From IMG/VR virus record IMGVR_UViG_3300034158_000121, positions 1 to 48,947 of that record: 48,947 bases of DNA. One strand, 5' to 3'. Positions 26,255 through 34,262 of the stretch are shown piece by piece (positions within the stretch are counted from its first letter, which is position 1; every line of letters begins with the position of its first letter). A program made the position numbers and the translations under genes. A model generated the notes under the pieces. It did no database searches. It saw only the letters and a program-made list of their open reading frames with translations, and was not told where the DNA came from. The stretch is from a virus.

Positions 26255-26451
26255 CCTTGTTGGAACAAGCCAGCGCCCTGCTGGCAAAGGATGGCCCCTT
26301 TACCCTGGCGCAAGCCAAGGCGTTGGATGCGCTATGTGAGCAAGCCCGTGATGCGGAAGCCGACCTGATGGGGGATCTCTGGGAGGCCGCAATGGCTAAT
26401 GCGGATGGCGAAGCCTTGCACTATATGACCACCTTTGAGGATGAGATCTGA
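26251..26451 (+). CDS. Small helical head-operon protein (66 aa)
   Basis: ATG 26251 overlaps the MuF stop and the TGA overlaps the next start, so it is embedded in the head operon. The 66-residue product is helical and acidic (LALLAKDGPF-type turn, QAKALDALCEQARDAEA). Its position right after the zincin-extended MuF protein raises the chance that it is a partner or antidote of that domain, but nothing in the sequence proves this. Confidence 0.7.
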   Translation: MTLLEQASALLAKDGPFTLAQAKALDALCEQARDAEADLMGDLWEAAMANADGEALHYMTTFEDEI

Positions 26452-26897
26452 TGGCGGGTAGCTTTATCGCCATCAGCCACCATGGCGTGGCCGATGCTCA
26501 CGAACTGTTGGCCCGCCTCTACCAGCGCACCGGTGATCTCAGCGAACCCCTGGCCGATATCGGGGAAGGGTTGCAGCTGTCCCATCGGGATCGCTGGGAT
26601 GCGCAAGAGAGCCCGGAAGGCGAGCCTTGGGCCCCGCTCTCGGAGAAGTACCGCGCCCGCAAGCCGCGCCATGCCGATGACGTGCTGCGCCTCAACGACG
26701 ATTTGCGCGATACCCTCAACTATCAGGCCGAACCGCAGACTCTCTATTTCGGCACCCCGCTGGAATATGGTGCCGCCCACCAGTTCGGCCGTCCCGAGGT
26801 CAACCTGCCCGAGCGCCCTTATCTGGGGTTGTCGGAAGCAGACCAGCAAAGTGTGCTGGAGACGCTGGAAGGCTATCTGACGGCGGACGAGCCATAA
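26451..26897 (+). CDS. Virion morphogenesis/tail completion protein (Mu gpG-like)
   Basis: The 148-residue protein fits the phage virion morphogenesis family. It has an N-terminal helix pair, LSHRDRWDAQESPEGEPWAP, then LSEKYRARKPR, a strand-rich middle (ETLYFGTPLEYGAAHQFG-type pattern) and LPERPYLGLSEAD near the end. Members join tails to filled heads. It is the last gene of this late block; the HEPN cargo gene faces it from downstream. Confidence 0.88.
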   Translation: MAGSFIAISHHGVADAHELLARLYQRTGDLSEPLADIGEGLQLSHRDRWDAQESPEGEPWAPLSEKYRARKPRHADDVLRLNDDLRDTLNYQAEPQTLYFGTPLEYGAAHQFGRPEVNLPERPYLGLSEADQQSVLETLEGYLTADEP

Positions 26898-26993
26898 GCC
26901 TCTGGGGGCATTTGCGGGGACAGGGCCGGTGGATGGTATGGCCTGACCGCTGTAAGTACGACCAAACCATGTTTAAACACCGTTAAACATCAC

Positions 26994-27902
26994 TCAGCAG
27001 CACTGAATAGATTCAGGCGTTGGGGTGGTGATGATCTTCGATGTGTCGCCACGGCCAGAATACAGGAAGAACTCGCCTTGATATCCCAATAGCCTGAGGA
27101 GGTACTCTGTGATGGCATCGCGACACAGTGAGAACTGTTTGCCCATGTCTTCAGGCGATAACTCACAAAGGCCGCTGTGGATGATATCGTTTCTGAGATT
27201 TGCCCAAGTGTCAGTTTCAGGCATACCGACTTGCTTGAACATCTCTTTTACTAGAGGGGCATAATCTAAGGTTTTGCCATCACTGTTACGGTAGCGACCT
27301 TTCTTGAATTGATATACACCAGCTGCATAAGAAGCCTTGAGATTTTCCAAAAGGATAAAGGTCGTTGCCAACTTGAGCTCTAGCGGGAGCTGCCTCGCAT
27401 CAGGAATAGTAAACAAGTCAATTGCCACGTGTAGCTTTCTGATTGCTCGAAGTTTGCTATAGATTTGCCAACAACTCTCAATGAAGCTGACTGCCTGGCC
27501 AGATCTTATTAAACAAAATGGTGGTCTGAAGGCTGAGTAGCAGCCAACAATCGACAGTCTTCTACCTTGGCAGGCGTTGAGGCTTTCTCCACTGACGAGT
27601 TTCCAGCCTATGAAACCGACTTGGGAGTTGGTGGCAAGAGAAAGCATCTCAGTCAGCATCGTGATGTTTAACTCAAGGTCATCAATCGACGTCAGGTTTT
27701 TGATAAAGATCTGAGATGTTTGGATGAACTGACCCTGTAGTTCGCTCTGCTTAGATTTGAGAACATCCATATCTTGTGTGAGCAGCATGCTATAACCGAA
27801 GGCCGATAATGGTATGTTATTTCTTACCCAACTACCGTCGGGCTTATCTGTGACAGTAATTCCATTAAGGGGAAGATTAGACAGATAACAGATCACATCC
27901 AT
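26994..27902 (-). CDS. HEPN-motif protein, candidate anti-phage RNase (cargo)
   Basis: The 302-residue protein has a C-terminal helical region with R237-N-x3-H242 (LRNDIIHSG), the RNase motif of HEPN domains, preceded by helices that resemble the HEPN four-helix bundle (about 172-245). The first 170 residues, beta-rich with paired cysteines, look like a separate sensor or binding domain. This two-part build resembles ApeA-like HEPN defence proteins. The gene is less GC-rich than the phage, runs against it, and sits between two late blocks with a late-promoter motif upstream of the following block. Defence role is inferred. Confidence 0.7.
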   Translation of the reverse strand: MDVICYLSNLPLNGITVTDKPDGSWVRNNIPLSAFGYSMLLTQDMDVLKSKQSELQGQFIQTSQIFIKNLTSIDDLELNITMLTEMLSLATNSQVGFIGWKLVSGESLNACQGRRLSIVGCYSAFRPPFCLIRSGQAVSFIESCWQIYSKLRAIRKLHVAIDLFTIPDARQLPLELKLATTFILLENLKASYAAGVYQFKKGRYRNSDGKTLDYAPLVKEMFKQVGMPETDTWANLRNDIIHSGLCELSPEDMGKQFSLCRDAITEYLLRLLGYQGEFFLYSGRGDTSKIITTPTPESIQCC

Positions 27903-27968
27903 TGGAGAAATCCTTTATAAGTTGTGTGTATCGGAAACACGAATATCGATAGATAGTACAGTAACCAG

Positions 27969-27978
27969 CCATAAACCC
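27969..27978 (+). promoter_or_regulatory. CCATAAACCC late-promoter motif upstream of protease/head operon
   Basis: Preceded by GTAACCAG and lying 65 nt before the protease start codon, directly after the HEPN cargo gene. A second CCATTCCC half lies 11 nt further on, similar to the CCATCCC found 10 nt after the motif at the tape-measure sites. Confidence 0.65.
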
Positions 27979-28033
27979 CATATCTCACTCCATTCCCTGA
28001 CACTGGCAGCATTGAACTTTCGGAGTGAAACCG

Positions 28034-29200
28034 ATGCTGACCTCTGCCATGCCCCTCGCCATATTGAATGCGAGACCGACTACCCAGGGATTAGCCGTGC
28101 TTGATGCCGCGTTGAGCAGTGGTGGCGATGGCTGGCAACAACTGCTGCCCTTGGGCCCCTTCAAGGCCAGGGACGGCCGCCCCTTCGATGTGCCCGGTGG
28201 CCACTGGCAACTCGACAAGTCCATTGCCACCACTCTCATTAATCGTGTGAGAGAGATGGGGCAAGACATCCTCATCGACTACGACCACCAGACCCTTAAG
28301 ACCGACCAGAACGGCCAGCCTGCCCCTGCGGCTGGTTGGTACAACGCCGATGAAATCGAGTGGCGCGAAGGGGCGGGGCTCTTTATCAAGCCGCGCTGGA
28401 CCGATCGTGCTGCCGCCCTGGTGGCCGCCAAAGAGTACCGATTCCTGTCTGCCGTTTTCCCCTATGACGCCTTGGGTCGCCCGCTGGAACTGCGTATGAC
28501 CGCCATCACCAACGACCCGGGTGTGGTGGGGATGCAGGCACTTGCAGCCCTGAGTGCGCTGCCTACTTCAAGCCTTATGTCTACCCAACCCGGCCAGCTG
28601 GCCACCCCAATCAAGGAGATATCCATGAACGAGTACTTGATCGCGCTGCTCGGCAAACTCGGCATCCAGCCGGGGGCCGATGGTCAGCTGACCGCTGAGC
28701 AGGGCACAGCCGCGCTGGCGGCCCTCGATACCCTGCAGGCCAGTGCCAAAAAGACACCGGAGCTGGAAGCGGCCCTCTCAGCAGAAAAGGCATCGCTGGC
28801 TGCCCTCAAGGCCCAGCCGGTGCAACAGAGCGGCCAAATTGACCTAGCCCAATACGTGCCGGTGGCGACCTATAACGCCCTGGTTACCCAGGTGGCGGCC
28901 CTGACTGCCCAGGTGGATACCACTGATGCCGCGACCCTGATCAAGGAGGCCCGCACCCAGGGCAAGGTGGTGGCCGCCGAAGAGGAGTACCTGACCGCCT
29001 ACGCCGCCCAGAAAGGGGTCGCCGCCCTCAAGGCGCTGCTGGATCCACGCCCGGCCATTGCGGCGTTGGCCGCCAGCCAGACCACCGCCGTCACCCTGCC
29101 CGAAAAGAAGGGTGATGCTGTGCTCTCGGCCGAGGACAAGTACGCCGCCGATCAGCTCGGTATCACCCATGAGGCGTTCGCCAAGGCCAAGCAGGCTTAA
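28034..29200 (+). CDS. I: Head maturation protease/scaffold precursor (Mu I-like)
   Basis: ATG 28034 is preferred to GTG 28025 because CGGAG lies eight bases upstream of it. The 388-residue protein has the Mu protease I pattern in its first half: GHWQLDKSIATTLI, ILIDYDHQTLK, AAGWYNADEIEW, then YRFLSAVFPYD and a TNDPGV segment. It then has a long Ala/Glu-rich helical scaffold. A second start within the gene (28625) would make the scaffold alone. It cleaves the scaffold and head proteins as the prohead matures. Catalytic residues cannot be assigned with certainty by eye. Confidence 0.9.
   Translation: MLTSAMPLAILNARPTTQGLAVLDAALSSGGDGWQQLLPLGPFKARDGRPFDVPGGHWQLDKSIATTLINRVREMGQDILIDYDHQTLKTDQNGQPAPAAGWYNADEIEWREGAGLFIKPRWTDRAAALVAAKEYRFLSAVFPYDALGRPLELRMTAITNDPGVVGMQALAALSALPTSSLMSTQPGQLATPIKEISMNEYLIALLGKLGIQPGADGQLTAEQGTAALAALDTLQASAKKTPELEAALSAEKASLAALKAQPVQQSGQIDLAQYVPVATYNALVTQVAALTAQVDTTDAATLIKEARTQGKVVAAEEEYLTAYAAQKGVAALKALLDPRPAIAALAASQTTAVTLPEKKGDAVLSAEDKYAADQLGITHEAFAKAKQA
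28625..29200 (+). CDS. Z: Internal in-frame start: scaffold protein (Mu Z-like)
   Basis: Within the protease gene, AAGGAGATATCC directly precedes ATG 28625 in the same frame. This would yield a 191-residue product covering only the Ala/Gln-rich, coiled-coil scaffold part (MNEYLIALLGKLGIQPG onward). Mu and lambda make their scaffold the same way from the protease gene. The very strong ribosome site at an in-frame Met is the evidence. Confidence 0.75.
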   Translation: MNEYLIALLGKLGIQPGADGQLTAEQGTAALAALDTLQASAKKTPELEAALSAEKASLAALKAQPVQQSGQIDLAQYVPVATYNALVTQVAALTAQVDTTDAATLIKEARTQGKVVAAEEEYLTAYAAQKGVAALKALLDPRPAIAALAASQTTAVTLPEKKGDAVLSAEDKYAADQLGITHEAFAKAKQA

Positions 29201-29244
29201 GCGCACGACTCGCCACCCCGTTTATCCAGAGAAGGAACACCGCT

Positions 29245-30153
29245 ATGGCCATCATTACACCCGCGCTGCTGCAGGCCCTGTTCACCGGCTTCAAGAAGAA
29301 CTTTGAAGACGCCAAGGGGGAGGCACCGACCCAGTACACCGAGATCGCGACTGTGATCAAATCGACCACCAAATCCAACACCTATGGCTGGCTTGGCAAG
29401 TTTCCCAGCCTGCGCAAATGGGTCGGGGATCGGGTGATTGAGTCGATGAAGGCGCACGGTTACCAGATCGTCAACGAAGACTTCGAGGCCACAGTGGGGG
29501 TCGATCGCAACGATATAGAGGATGACGAACTGGGCATCTATGCCCCCTTGTTCCAGGAGATGGGCCTCGCAGCCGGGGTACATCCCGACGAGCTCTGCTT
29601 CGGCCTGCTCGGGGCTGGCTTCACCACGCCCTGCTATGACTCCCAGTATTTCTTCGACACCGATCACCCTGTCTATCCCAAGGCCGATGGCACAGGGACT
29701 CCGGTACTGAGTGCCAACCTGGTGGTGGATGGCGCCTATGCCGGTGAGCCTTGGTTCCTGCTCGATACCAGCCGCGCCCTCAAACCCATCATCTTCCAGG
29801 AGCGCAAGGCGCCGCAGCTCATCGCCATGACCAAGATCGACGATGAGGCTGTGTTCACCCGTAAAGAGTTCCGCTATGGGGTGGACTGCCGCGATGCCGC
29901 TGGCTTTGGCTTCTGGCAGCTGGCGTTCGCCAACAAACGGGCACTCACCCCAGACAACCTGTGGGATGCCTTCTCCAGGATGCGGGAATTCCAGGCGGAT
30001 GGCGGCCGCAAGCTCGGCGTGAAGCCGACCCTGCTGGTGGTACCGCCGTCGCTGGAGAAGTTGGCGACCAAGATGCTGGAGCGGGAGCTGTCCGATAGCA
30101 GCAGCAACGAGCTCAAGGGCAAGTTGAAGCTGGTAGTGGCGGATTATTTGTAA
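29245..30153 (+). CDS. T: Major head subunit (Mu gpT-like)
   Basis: ATG 29245 follows AGAAGGAACACCGCT. The 302-residue protein fits the Mu major head family: LLQALFTGFKKNFEDAK at the start, TYGWLGKFPSLRKWVGDR (about 46-63), VGVDRNDIEDDELGIY, FFDTDHPVY and a C-terminal TLLVVPPSLEKLATKML strand-helix. It builds the icosahedral capsid. It directly follows the protease/scaffold gene, as in Mu. Confidence 0.93.
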   Translation: MAIITPALLQALFTGFKKNFEDAKGEAPTQYTEIATVIKSTTKSNTYGWLGKFPSLRKWVGDRVIESMKAHGYQIVNEDFEATVGVDRNDIEDDELGIYAPLFQEMGLAAGVHPDELCFGLLGAGFTTPCYDSQYFFDTDHPVYPKADGTGTPVLSANLVVDGAYAGEPWFLLDTSRALKPIIFQERKAPQLIAMTKIDDEAVFTRKEFRYGVDCRDAAGFGFWQLAFANKRALTPDNLWDAFSRMREFQADGGRKLGVKPTLLVVPPSLEKLATKMLERELSDSSSNELKGKLKLVVADYL

Positions 30154-30261
30154 CCCAGGGCTGTCATCCCCTGCTTGAACAGGGGTTAAACGGCCACGGG
30201 ATTGGCGTTTAACTCCCCGTTTAAACAGGTCTCGACCAGATATAAAAGAGGGAAACATGAG

Positions 30262-30558
30262 ATGGAACAGGCTATTCGAGTTGGCATTACATCGACGCTT
30301 CGTCAGGTCTATTTCCGAGCGGGCCTGCCGATTGATCCAGGCAAGTCTGAGATGGCTGTGTCGCCTCTGCAGTGCGAGACCCTGGAGGCCGATCCGCGTC
30401 TGGTGGTCGTGCGGTTGGCTGAGGACGCCGAGCTTTCGCCAGCTGACTCACCGCAGACGAGTGGGGATCTGGACGCAGCAGTGGGTGGCCTGAGCACAGA
30501 GCCCCAAAGCCAGGTGACTGCCGCCAAGCCCGCCAGCAGCAAGGGTAAGGGAAAATGA
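30262..30558 (+). CDS. Head-operon protein similar to Mu gp35 (HI1506-like)
   Basis: ATG 30262 follows AGAGGG. The frame is open upstream but without a ribosome site. The 98-residue protein has a compact first half (RQVYFRAGLPIDPGKS, then LEADPRLVVVRL), the pattern of small proteins that follow gpT in Mu-like phages. A disordered Ser/Lys tail follows. It overlaps the next gene by 4 nt. The function is unknown. An inverted repeat with GTTAAACG/CGTTTAAC lies upstream at 30184-30212. Confidence 0.65.
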   Translation: MEQAIRVGITSTLRQVYFRAGLPIDPGKSEMAVSPLQCETLEADPRLVVVRLAEDAELSPADSPQTSGDLDAAVGGLSTEPQSQVTAAKPASSKGKGK

Positions 30559-30971
30559 GCTACGCCAGCGTCAATGACATGGTGATCCGGTTTGGCGAGG
30601 CGGAGCTGCTGCGCCTCGCCATGACGCCGGCCGGCGAGCTGGATCAGTCCGCCATCACCATCGCCCTGCAGGATGCCGGTAGCCTGATTGATGGCTACCT
30701 GGCGGGGCGCTATCCCTTGCCGCTGGCCCATATTCCGAGTGCCCTGGTCCCTATCTGTGCCGATATTGCTCGTCACCGCCTCTATGGCGAACAGGCGCCG
30801 GAGCAGATCGCCAAGCGCAATGAGGCCGCCCTGGCCTTCCTCAAGTTGGTGGGCAAAGGGGAGCTGGCGTTGGGGTTGGCGGTCGATGGCGAGCAGGTGG
30901 AGAGCCAGAACCTGGCCCAGTTGCAGTCTGATGGTCGGGTCTTTGGGCGAAGCAGTGGGGGCTTTCTATGA
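30555..30971 (+). CDS. Head-tail connector protein (DUF1320, Mu gp36-like)
   Basis: The 138-residue protein begins MSYASVNDMVIRFGEAELLRL, continues with AGSLIDGYLAGRYPLPL and a short helical ICADIARHRLYG, and ends with a flexible tail. This is the DUF1320 pattern. It overlaps genes on both sides by 4 nt. In related phages it forms the ring between portal and tail. Confidence 0.92.
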   Translation: MSYASVNDMVIRFGEAELLRLAMTPAGELDQSAITIALQDAGSLIDGYLAGRYPLPLAHIPSALVPICADIARHRLYGEQAPEQIAKRNEAALAFLKLVGKGELALGLAVDGEQVESQNLAQLQSDGRVFGRSSGGFL

Positions 30972-31417
30972 GTACTCAAGCCAGCACTTCATCCCCCGAG
31001 CTCGACTACCTGGCGGCCGGTGAGCGGCTGCGCGAATTGCTGTTGCCATTGAAGGCGAAAGGGCTCAAGGAGGTGTTTGTGGCTACCGACCTGGATGCGG
31101 TGGCCAATCTGGGCCAGCACACTCCGGCCATTCATGTGATTTACCAGGGCGAGCGGGAGAACGACACCACCCAATCCGGGCGGCAAAGCACGTTCGATCA
31201 GGTCTGGCTGTTGGTGCTGGTGCATCGTGCCAGCCCGAAGGCGGCCGGCGCTGGTGTGTGGATGGGGCGGATGCTGCAGGCCGTTGCCGGACGGGCCTGC
31301 GGAGACAGTACCTTTCGGCGTGAAACCGCACCGGTTCGGCCGAGCTACAAGGGCGGGGTGGCGTATTTGCCCCTTGCCTTCAAGACGACAGTGAAGTTCA
31401 AGGGAGAACGCGGATGA
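30968..31417 (+). CDS. Tail terminator-type protein (Mu gp37-like)
   Basis: The 149-residue protein lies between the connector and the tail tube, the usual place of the tail terminator. It shows ATDLDAVANLGQHTPAIHVI, a QVWLLVLVHR strand and a C-terminal YLPLAFKTTVKF strand, the mixed alpha/beta pattern of gp37-like proteins. It overlaps both neighbours by 4 nt. Confidence 0.82.
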   Translation: MSTQASTSSPELDYLAAGERLRELLLPLKAKGLKEVFVATDLDAVANLGQHTPAIHVIYQGERENDTTQSGRQSTFDQVWLLVLVHRASPKAAGAGVWMGRMLQAVAGRACGDSTFRRETAPVRPSYKGGVAYLPLAFKTTVKFKGERG

Positions 31418-32163
31418 GCGAAACATTGCACCTGGAAGGGGATCTCTATATCGAGACCTTCACCAACAACGTGTCGAACGGGGTGATAGGCCCGGTGGAC
31501 GTCAACAGCCTGGAGGTCAAACCGGACAGCGAGAAGATCAGCATTCCGAGCAAGCGCAAGGGCAAGCTGGGTCAGGCGCGTGAGACCTACTTCGTGCCCA
31601 AGCCCGCCACTGTCACCATCAAGACCAGCGAGATCCCGCCGGTCCTGCTGGCCGCCGCCTTTATGGGGCTGGAGAGCCCCATCAATCAGGGGGCTGGGAC
31701 GCTGACAGAAGTCCCGCTGACCCTGCTGGCACATCCGAAATGGTTGTCGCTTGGCAAGACCAACCTCTCGGCCACCGGCCTGGTGGTGAAGGAGGGCGCC
31801 ACCATTCTGGTGCTCGGCACTGATTTCGAGATCAACTATGCCCTAGGACTGCTGCGGGCCACCAAGGCGGGCGCCGTGGCAGATGGCGGGCCGGTGACGG
31901 TAAGCGCCAGCTATAACGCCGTCACAGGTTCGCGCATCGCCGGCAACGTGCAGCCTGAGGTGAAAGCCAAGCTGACTCTGGATGGGCGCAGCGTGATCGG
32001 CGGGGAGTCCATCATTCTGACGGTGCCCCGCGCCAGTCTGGCACCCAAGAAGGCGGTGGATTTCCTCAGTGACAAGCCCATCGAGATCGAACTGGAAGGG
32101 GAGCTGCTGGCCCTGGATGGCGAGACTGCCCCCTTCTATGTGGATCGGCCAGTGACGGTGTGA
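31414..32163 (+). CDS. Tail tube protein (siphovirus-like)
   Basis: The 249-residue protein is beta-rich, with ETFTNNVSNGVIGPVDVNS early, a hydrophobic VLLAAAFMG helix, a central G/T-rich strand region and an ending DKPIEIELEGELLALDG. It fits the tube proteins of transposable siphophages. No sheath gene is found beside it, which points to a flexible non-contractile tail. A terminator follows at once (32174-32197). A decayed copy of its last 25 codons lies at 34645-34718. Confidence 0.8.
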   Translation: MSETLHLEGDLYIETFTNNVSNGVIGPVDVNSLEVKPDSEKISIPSKRKGKLGQARETYFVPKPATVTIKTSEIPPVLLAAAFMGLESPINQGAGTLTEVPLTLLAHPKWLSLGKTNLSATGLVVKEGATILVLGTDFEINYALGLLRATKAGAVADGGPVTVSASYNAVTGSRIAGNVQPEVKAKLTLDGRSVIGGESIILTVPRASLAPKKAVDFLSDKPIEIELEGELLALDGETAPFYVDRPVTV

Positions 32164-32173
32164 CAGATACGAG

Positions 32174-32197
32174 AACGGCGGGAAAACCCGCCGTTTT
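32174..32197 (+). terminator. Intrinsic terminator after tail tube gene
   Basis: AACGGCGGG, loop AAAA, CCCGCCGTT, then a T-run. It isolates the head/tail-tube operon from the convergent cargo. A related copy lies at 34739-34758. Confidence 0.85.
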
Positions 32198-32233
32198 GTC
32201 TTGCCCCGAAAATTGATAATGACTAGGTTTTTT

Positions 32234-32719
32234 TTAATCCCACATATGACCAGTGAAAGAATCGGAATCTTGAATTTTTAGTAACTGCGACTCTTCATAT
32301 TTATATCCAAACCAGCCTTCATAGGTTATTAAAATTGAGATTTTCGAGCCATATATCCAAAATCCGCTGTTGTTTACCCCTGTAAAACCAAAGCTACAGC
32401 TTGTTGCATCGCCATTCTGCAATATATATATGGGGTTTTGGTTTATAGAATACAGCCATTTTTCCTGATTTTCTACTGATGAGGCAGACCCAAGCGCTTG
32501 ACTAGCCTCGGTTTCGTTGATTTTTATAGTTATGTTTTTTGCTGGAATAGTGCCAGAATTCATTATTTTTAAAGAGTAAGTGATTGCTGTGTTCCCTCCT
32601 TTTACTGTTCTGACAGATGCTGTGACAATTGGCCTGAATTGCTTTCGCCAGAATACTAAGGTCATTGAAAGCGCAAGAATGGAAACTATTAATGAAACTA
32701 GAGCTATTTGGGTGTCCAC
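32234..32719 (-). CDS. Membrane-anchored cargo protein (161 aa)
   Basis: The 161-residue product begins with one membrane helix (about 5-24, IALVSLIVSILALSMTLVFW), followed by a beta-rich domain of Ig-like or beta-sandwich character (ITYSLKIMNSGTIPAKNITI, then CSFGFTGVNNSG). It is strongly AT-rich and minus-strand. It is the last gene of a three-gene minus-strand cluster with a HEPN-type protein and a DUF1780-type nuclease. No family is recognised. Confidence 0.7.
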   Translation of the reverse strand: MDTQIALVSLIVSILALSMTLVFWRKQFRPIVTASVRTVKGGNTAITYSLKIMNSGTIPAKNITIKINETEASQALGSASSVENQEKWLYSINQNPIYILQNGDATSCSFGFTGVNNSGFWIYGSKISILITYEGWFGYKYEESQLLKIQDSDSFTGHMWD

Positions 32720-32758
32720 AGTATTACCCCTCGCATTTACATTTGATGTAAAACAGTG

Positions 32759-33157
32759 TCACTCTGGCAAGTTGCTTTGATTGATATTTAACTTGGAAAT
32801 TATTTCGCTGAAAAATTCCATTTCAGAACATAGTGAGTTTGCACGATTGATGAAATCATTTAACTCTAAGCTATCGCAAGGGTATTCAGATAGGTTTGAG
32901 TGTAATCTATGAACAAAATAATTTCTTTGTTGATATATAAAATGAAGGTGTTCAGATGCGGTTGATGTAATTCTTTTAGTATCAGTAAGGCGTTTAACAA
33001 GAGGGCCTAATGTTGCTTTTTCATGGGGTACACTACCAGTGGCGACCAGGAAACCTTTTATGCAGGACTCTAGCCTTGCGGAGGACATGGTAAGTTTACC
33101 TATCAATTTAGTAAATTCTTCGTTTGAATATAACGCTTTATAAAATGAATTTTCCAT
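32759..33157 (-). CDS. Small HEPN-motif protein (132 aa), candidate toxin/defence RNase
   Basis: The start at 33157 (GAG at six bases) is preferred over an upstream TTG at 33184. The product is all helical and contains R78-N-x3-H83 (QQRNYFVHRLHS), the HEPN RNase motif, with a helix before it that starts with SSARLESCIKGF. Single-domain HEPN proteins of this size are often toxins or cOA-type/abortive-infection RNases. The neighbour upstream in the operon is a DUF1780-type nuclease. Function inferred from the motif. Confidence 0.65.
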   Translation of the reverse strand: MENSFYKALYSNEEFTKLIGKLTMSSARLESCIKGFLVATGSVPHEKATLGPLVKRLTDTKRITSTASEHLHFIYQQRNYFVHRLHSNLSEYPCDSLELNDFINRANSLCSEMEFFSEIISKLNINQSNLPE

Positions 33158-33228
33158 AAAGATCTCAATGTATTTGTCTAGCAAAGAAAGCTAAGTTTAT
33201 GTCGGTCAAACGAATCAATAGGTACCTG

Positions 33229-33858
33229 TTATGCCCATTTTTTTCGTTGTAGTTGGCCTACGTCTGTCTGTAACCAAGAGGGGGCGTCGGGGGATGCATA
33301 GAAGCAGCATGCTACCTCACCTTGGATAAAGGAGATTGATCGCCAACCACAAGATGTGAGGGTTGTTATGTCAGGGAAAGGTATTTCATCAATTGTGAAT
33401 ATATGTCTTAAATTTACATAAAATAGCAAATCCATATTGGAGCGAAGATTGGCAGGGTATTTTTTTTGTAATTTGTTTATTTCCTCACAGCAATACTGGA
33501 AAATCTCTTGCACTGAACAAGGAACAGGTGTGAATGTGGTGAGCAAATCATGAGGGTTTGAGATTGTTTTTGCTCTTATCAAAGAGTCTTTATATTCCTT
33601 ATGCCGTTTTCGACCTTCATCGAGTATCTCTTTGATTTCAAAACGGCCTCCTAGGGCTAAGACGTCTGGTGGATCCTGATCTGGAGATACAATGTCGTTA
33701 TCATTGTGCGGGATATTCATATTCTCTAACAATTTATCAACTACCCAGCGCTCCCGCTCAGACTTGCTCTTAGAGGAAAAAAAACAAACTGACGCCTCTA
33801 AATCTTCAATGCTATCCGCTATAAATTTGGCCTCATCCACCATATATTCCTCCGACAT
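33229..33858 (-). CDS. DUF1780-type putative nuclease (cargo)
   Basis: The 209-residue protein carries D65 (DPPDVLALG) and E74-x-K76 (RFEIKEILDEGRKRHKEYK), the arrangement of a PD-(D/E)xK nuclease, and the surrounding sequence fits DUF1780. The first 45 residues are helical (ERERWVVDKLLENM). A C-terminal part has beta strands and cysteines. ATG 33858 is preceded on its strand by a purine-rich stretch and is the first gene of the minus-strand cluster. Defence role is inferred from its companions. Confidence 0.75.
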   Translation of the reverse strand: MSEEYMVDEAKFIADSIEDLEASVCFFSSKSKSERERWVVDKLLENMNIPHNDNDIVSPDQDPPDVLALGGRFEIKEILDEGRKRHKEYKDSLIRAKTISNPHDLLTTFTPVPCSVQEIFQYCCEEINKLQKKYPANLRSNMDLLFYVNLRHIFTIDEIPFPDITTLTSCGWRSISFIQGEVACCFYASPDAPSWLQTDVGQLQRKKWA

Positions 33859-33961
33859 ATTTATTAGTCATGTTCTATCAGTCCTTTCCAACGTTATAGG
33901 TCTGACGGATACAGCGTAACTAAGTATTTTCAGCCTTCCTGTGATATGCCTCAGTAATTGA

Positions 33962-33971
33962 CCATAAACCC
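33962..33971 (+). promoter_or_regulatory. CCATAAACCC late-promoter motif, duplicated copy before decayed tape-measure start
   Basis: Preceded by GTAATTGA and followed 10 nt later by CCATCCCTTTACCAT, nearly the same as the copy at 35473. It lies 59 nt before the decayed ATG at 34021. It was duplicated together with the tape-measure 5' end. Confidence 0.6.
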
Positions 33972-34020
33972 TCTCATATTGCCATCCCTTTACCATGGGG
34001 CATATCTGAATCTGATTGGA

Positions 34021-34223
34021 ATGTCCACCTCTTCCACGCTGAAACTCGCCCTAGAGCTGGCGGCCAAGGTCACCAGTCGCGAGTAGCTGATCCGGCAGTT
34101 CAATGATACTAATGTCGTCCTGATCTAACTCGAACTAGCGACCGTGTAGATCCGTGGCAGGTAGATGTTGATACGTGCCAAGTAGCAAGCTGGCTAGGGC
34201 TAGGTGGGATGCAAAGGCGCTGA
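34021..34223 (+). pseudogene. Decayed duplicate of the tape-measure 5' end
   Basis: Starts ATGTCCACCTCTTCCACG as the intact gene at 35538, and follows it closely for about 60 bases (LKLALELAAKV equivalent). A stop (TAG at 34084-34086) then interrupts it. About 120 bases present in the intact gene are missing, and the rest (to about 34223, GGATGCAAAGGCGCTG) matches with many substitutions and further stops. The upstream 85 bases, including the late-promoter motif, are also duplicated. Confidence 0.85.
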
Positions 34224-34262
34224 TGACGTTGGGAAAAGTGGGTTTGTGTGAAGCTTATTTTT

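Noticed and set aside
29197-30258. 353-codon minus-strand ORF opposite the major head gene
   Set aside because: Antisense shadow of a conserved gene, with no family resemblance or ribosome site.
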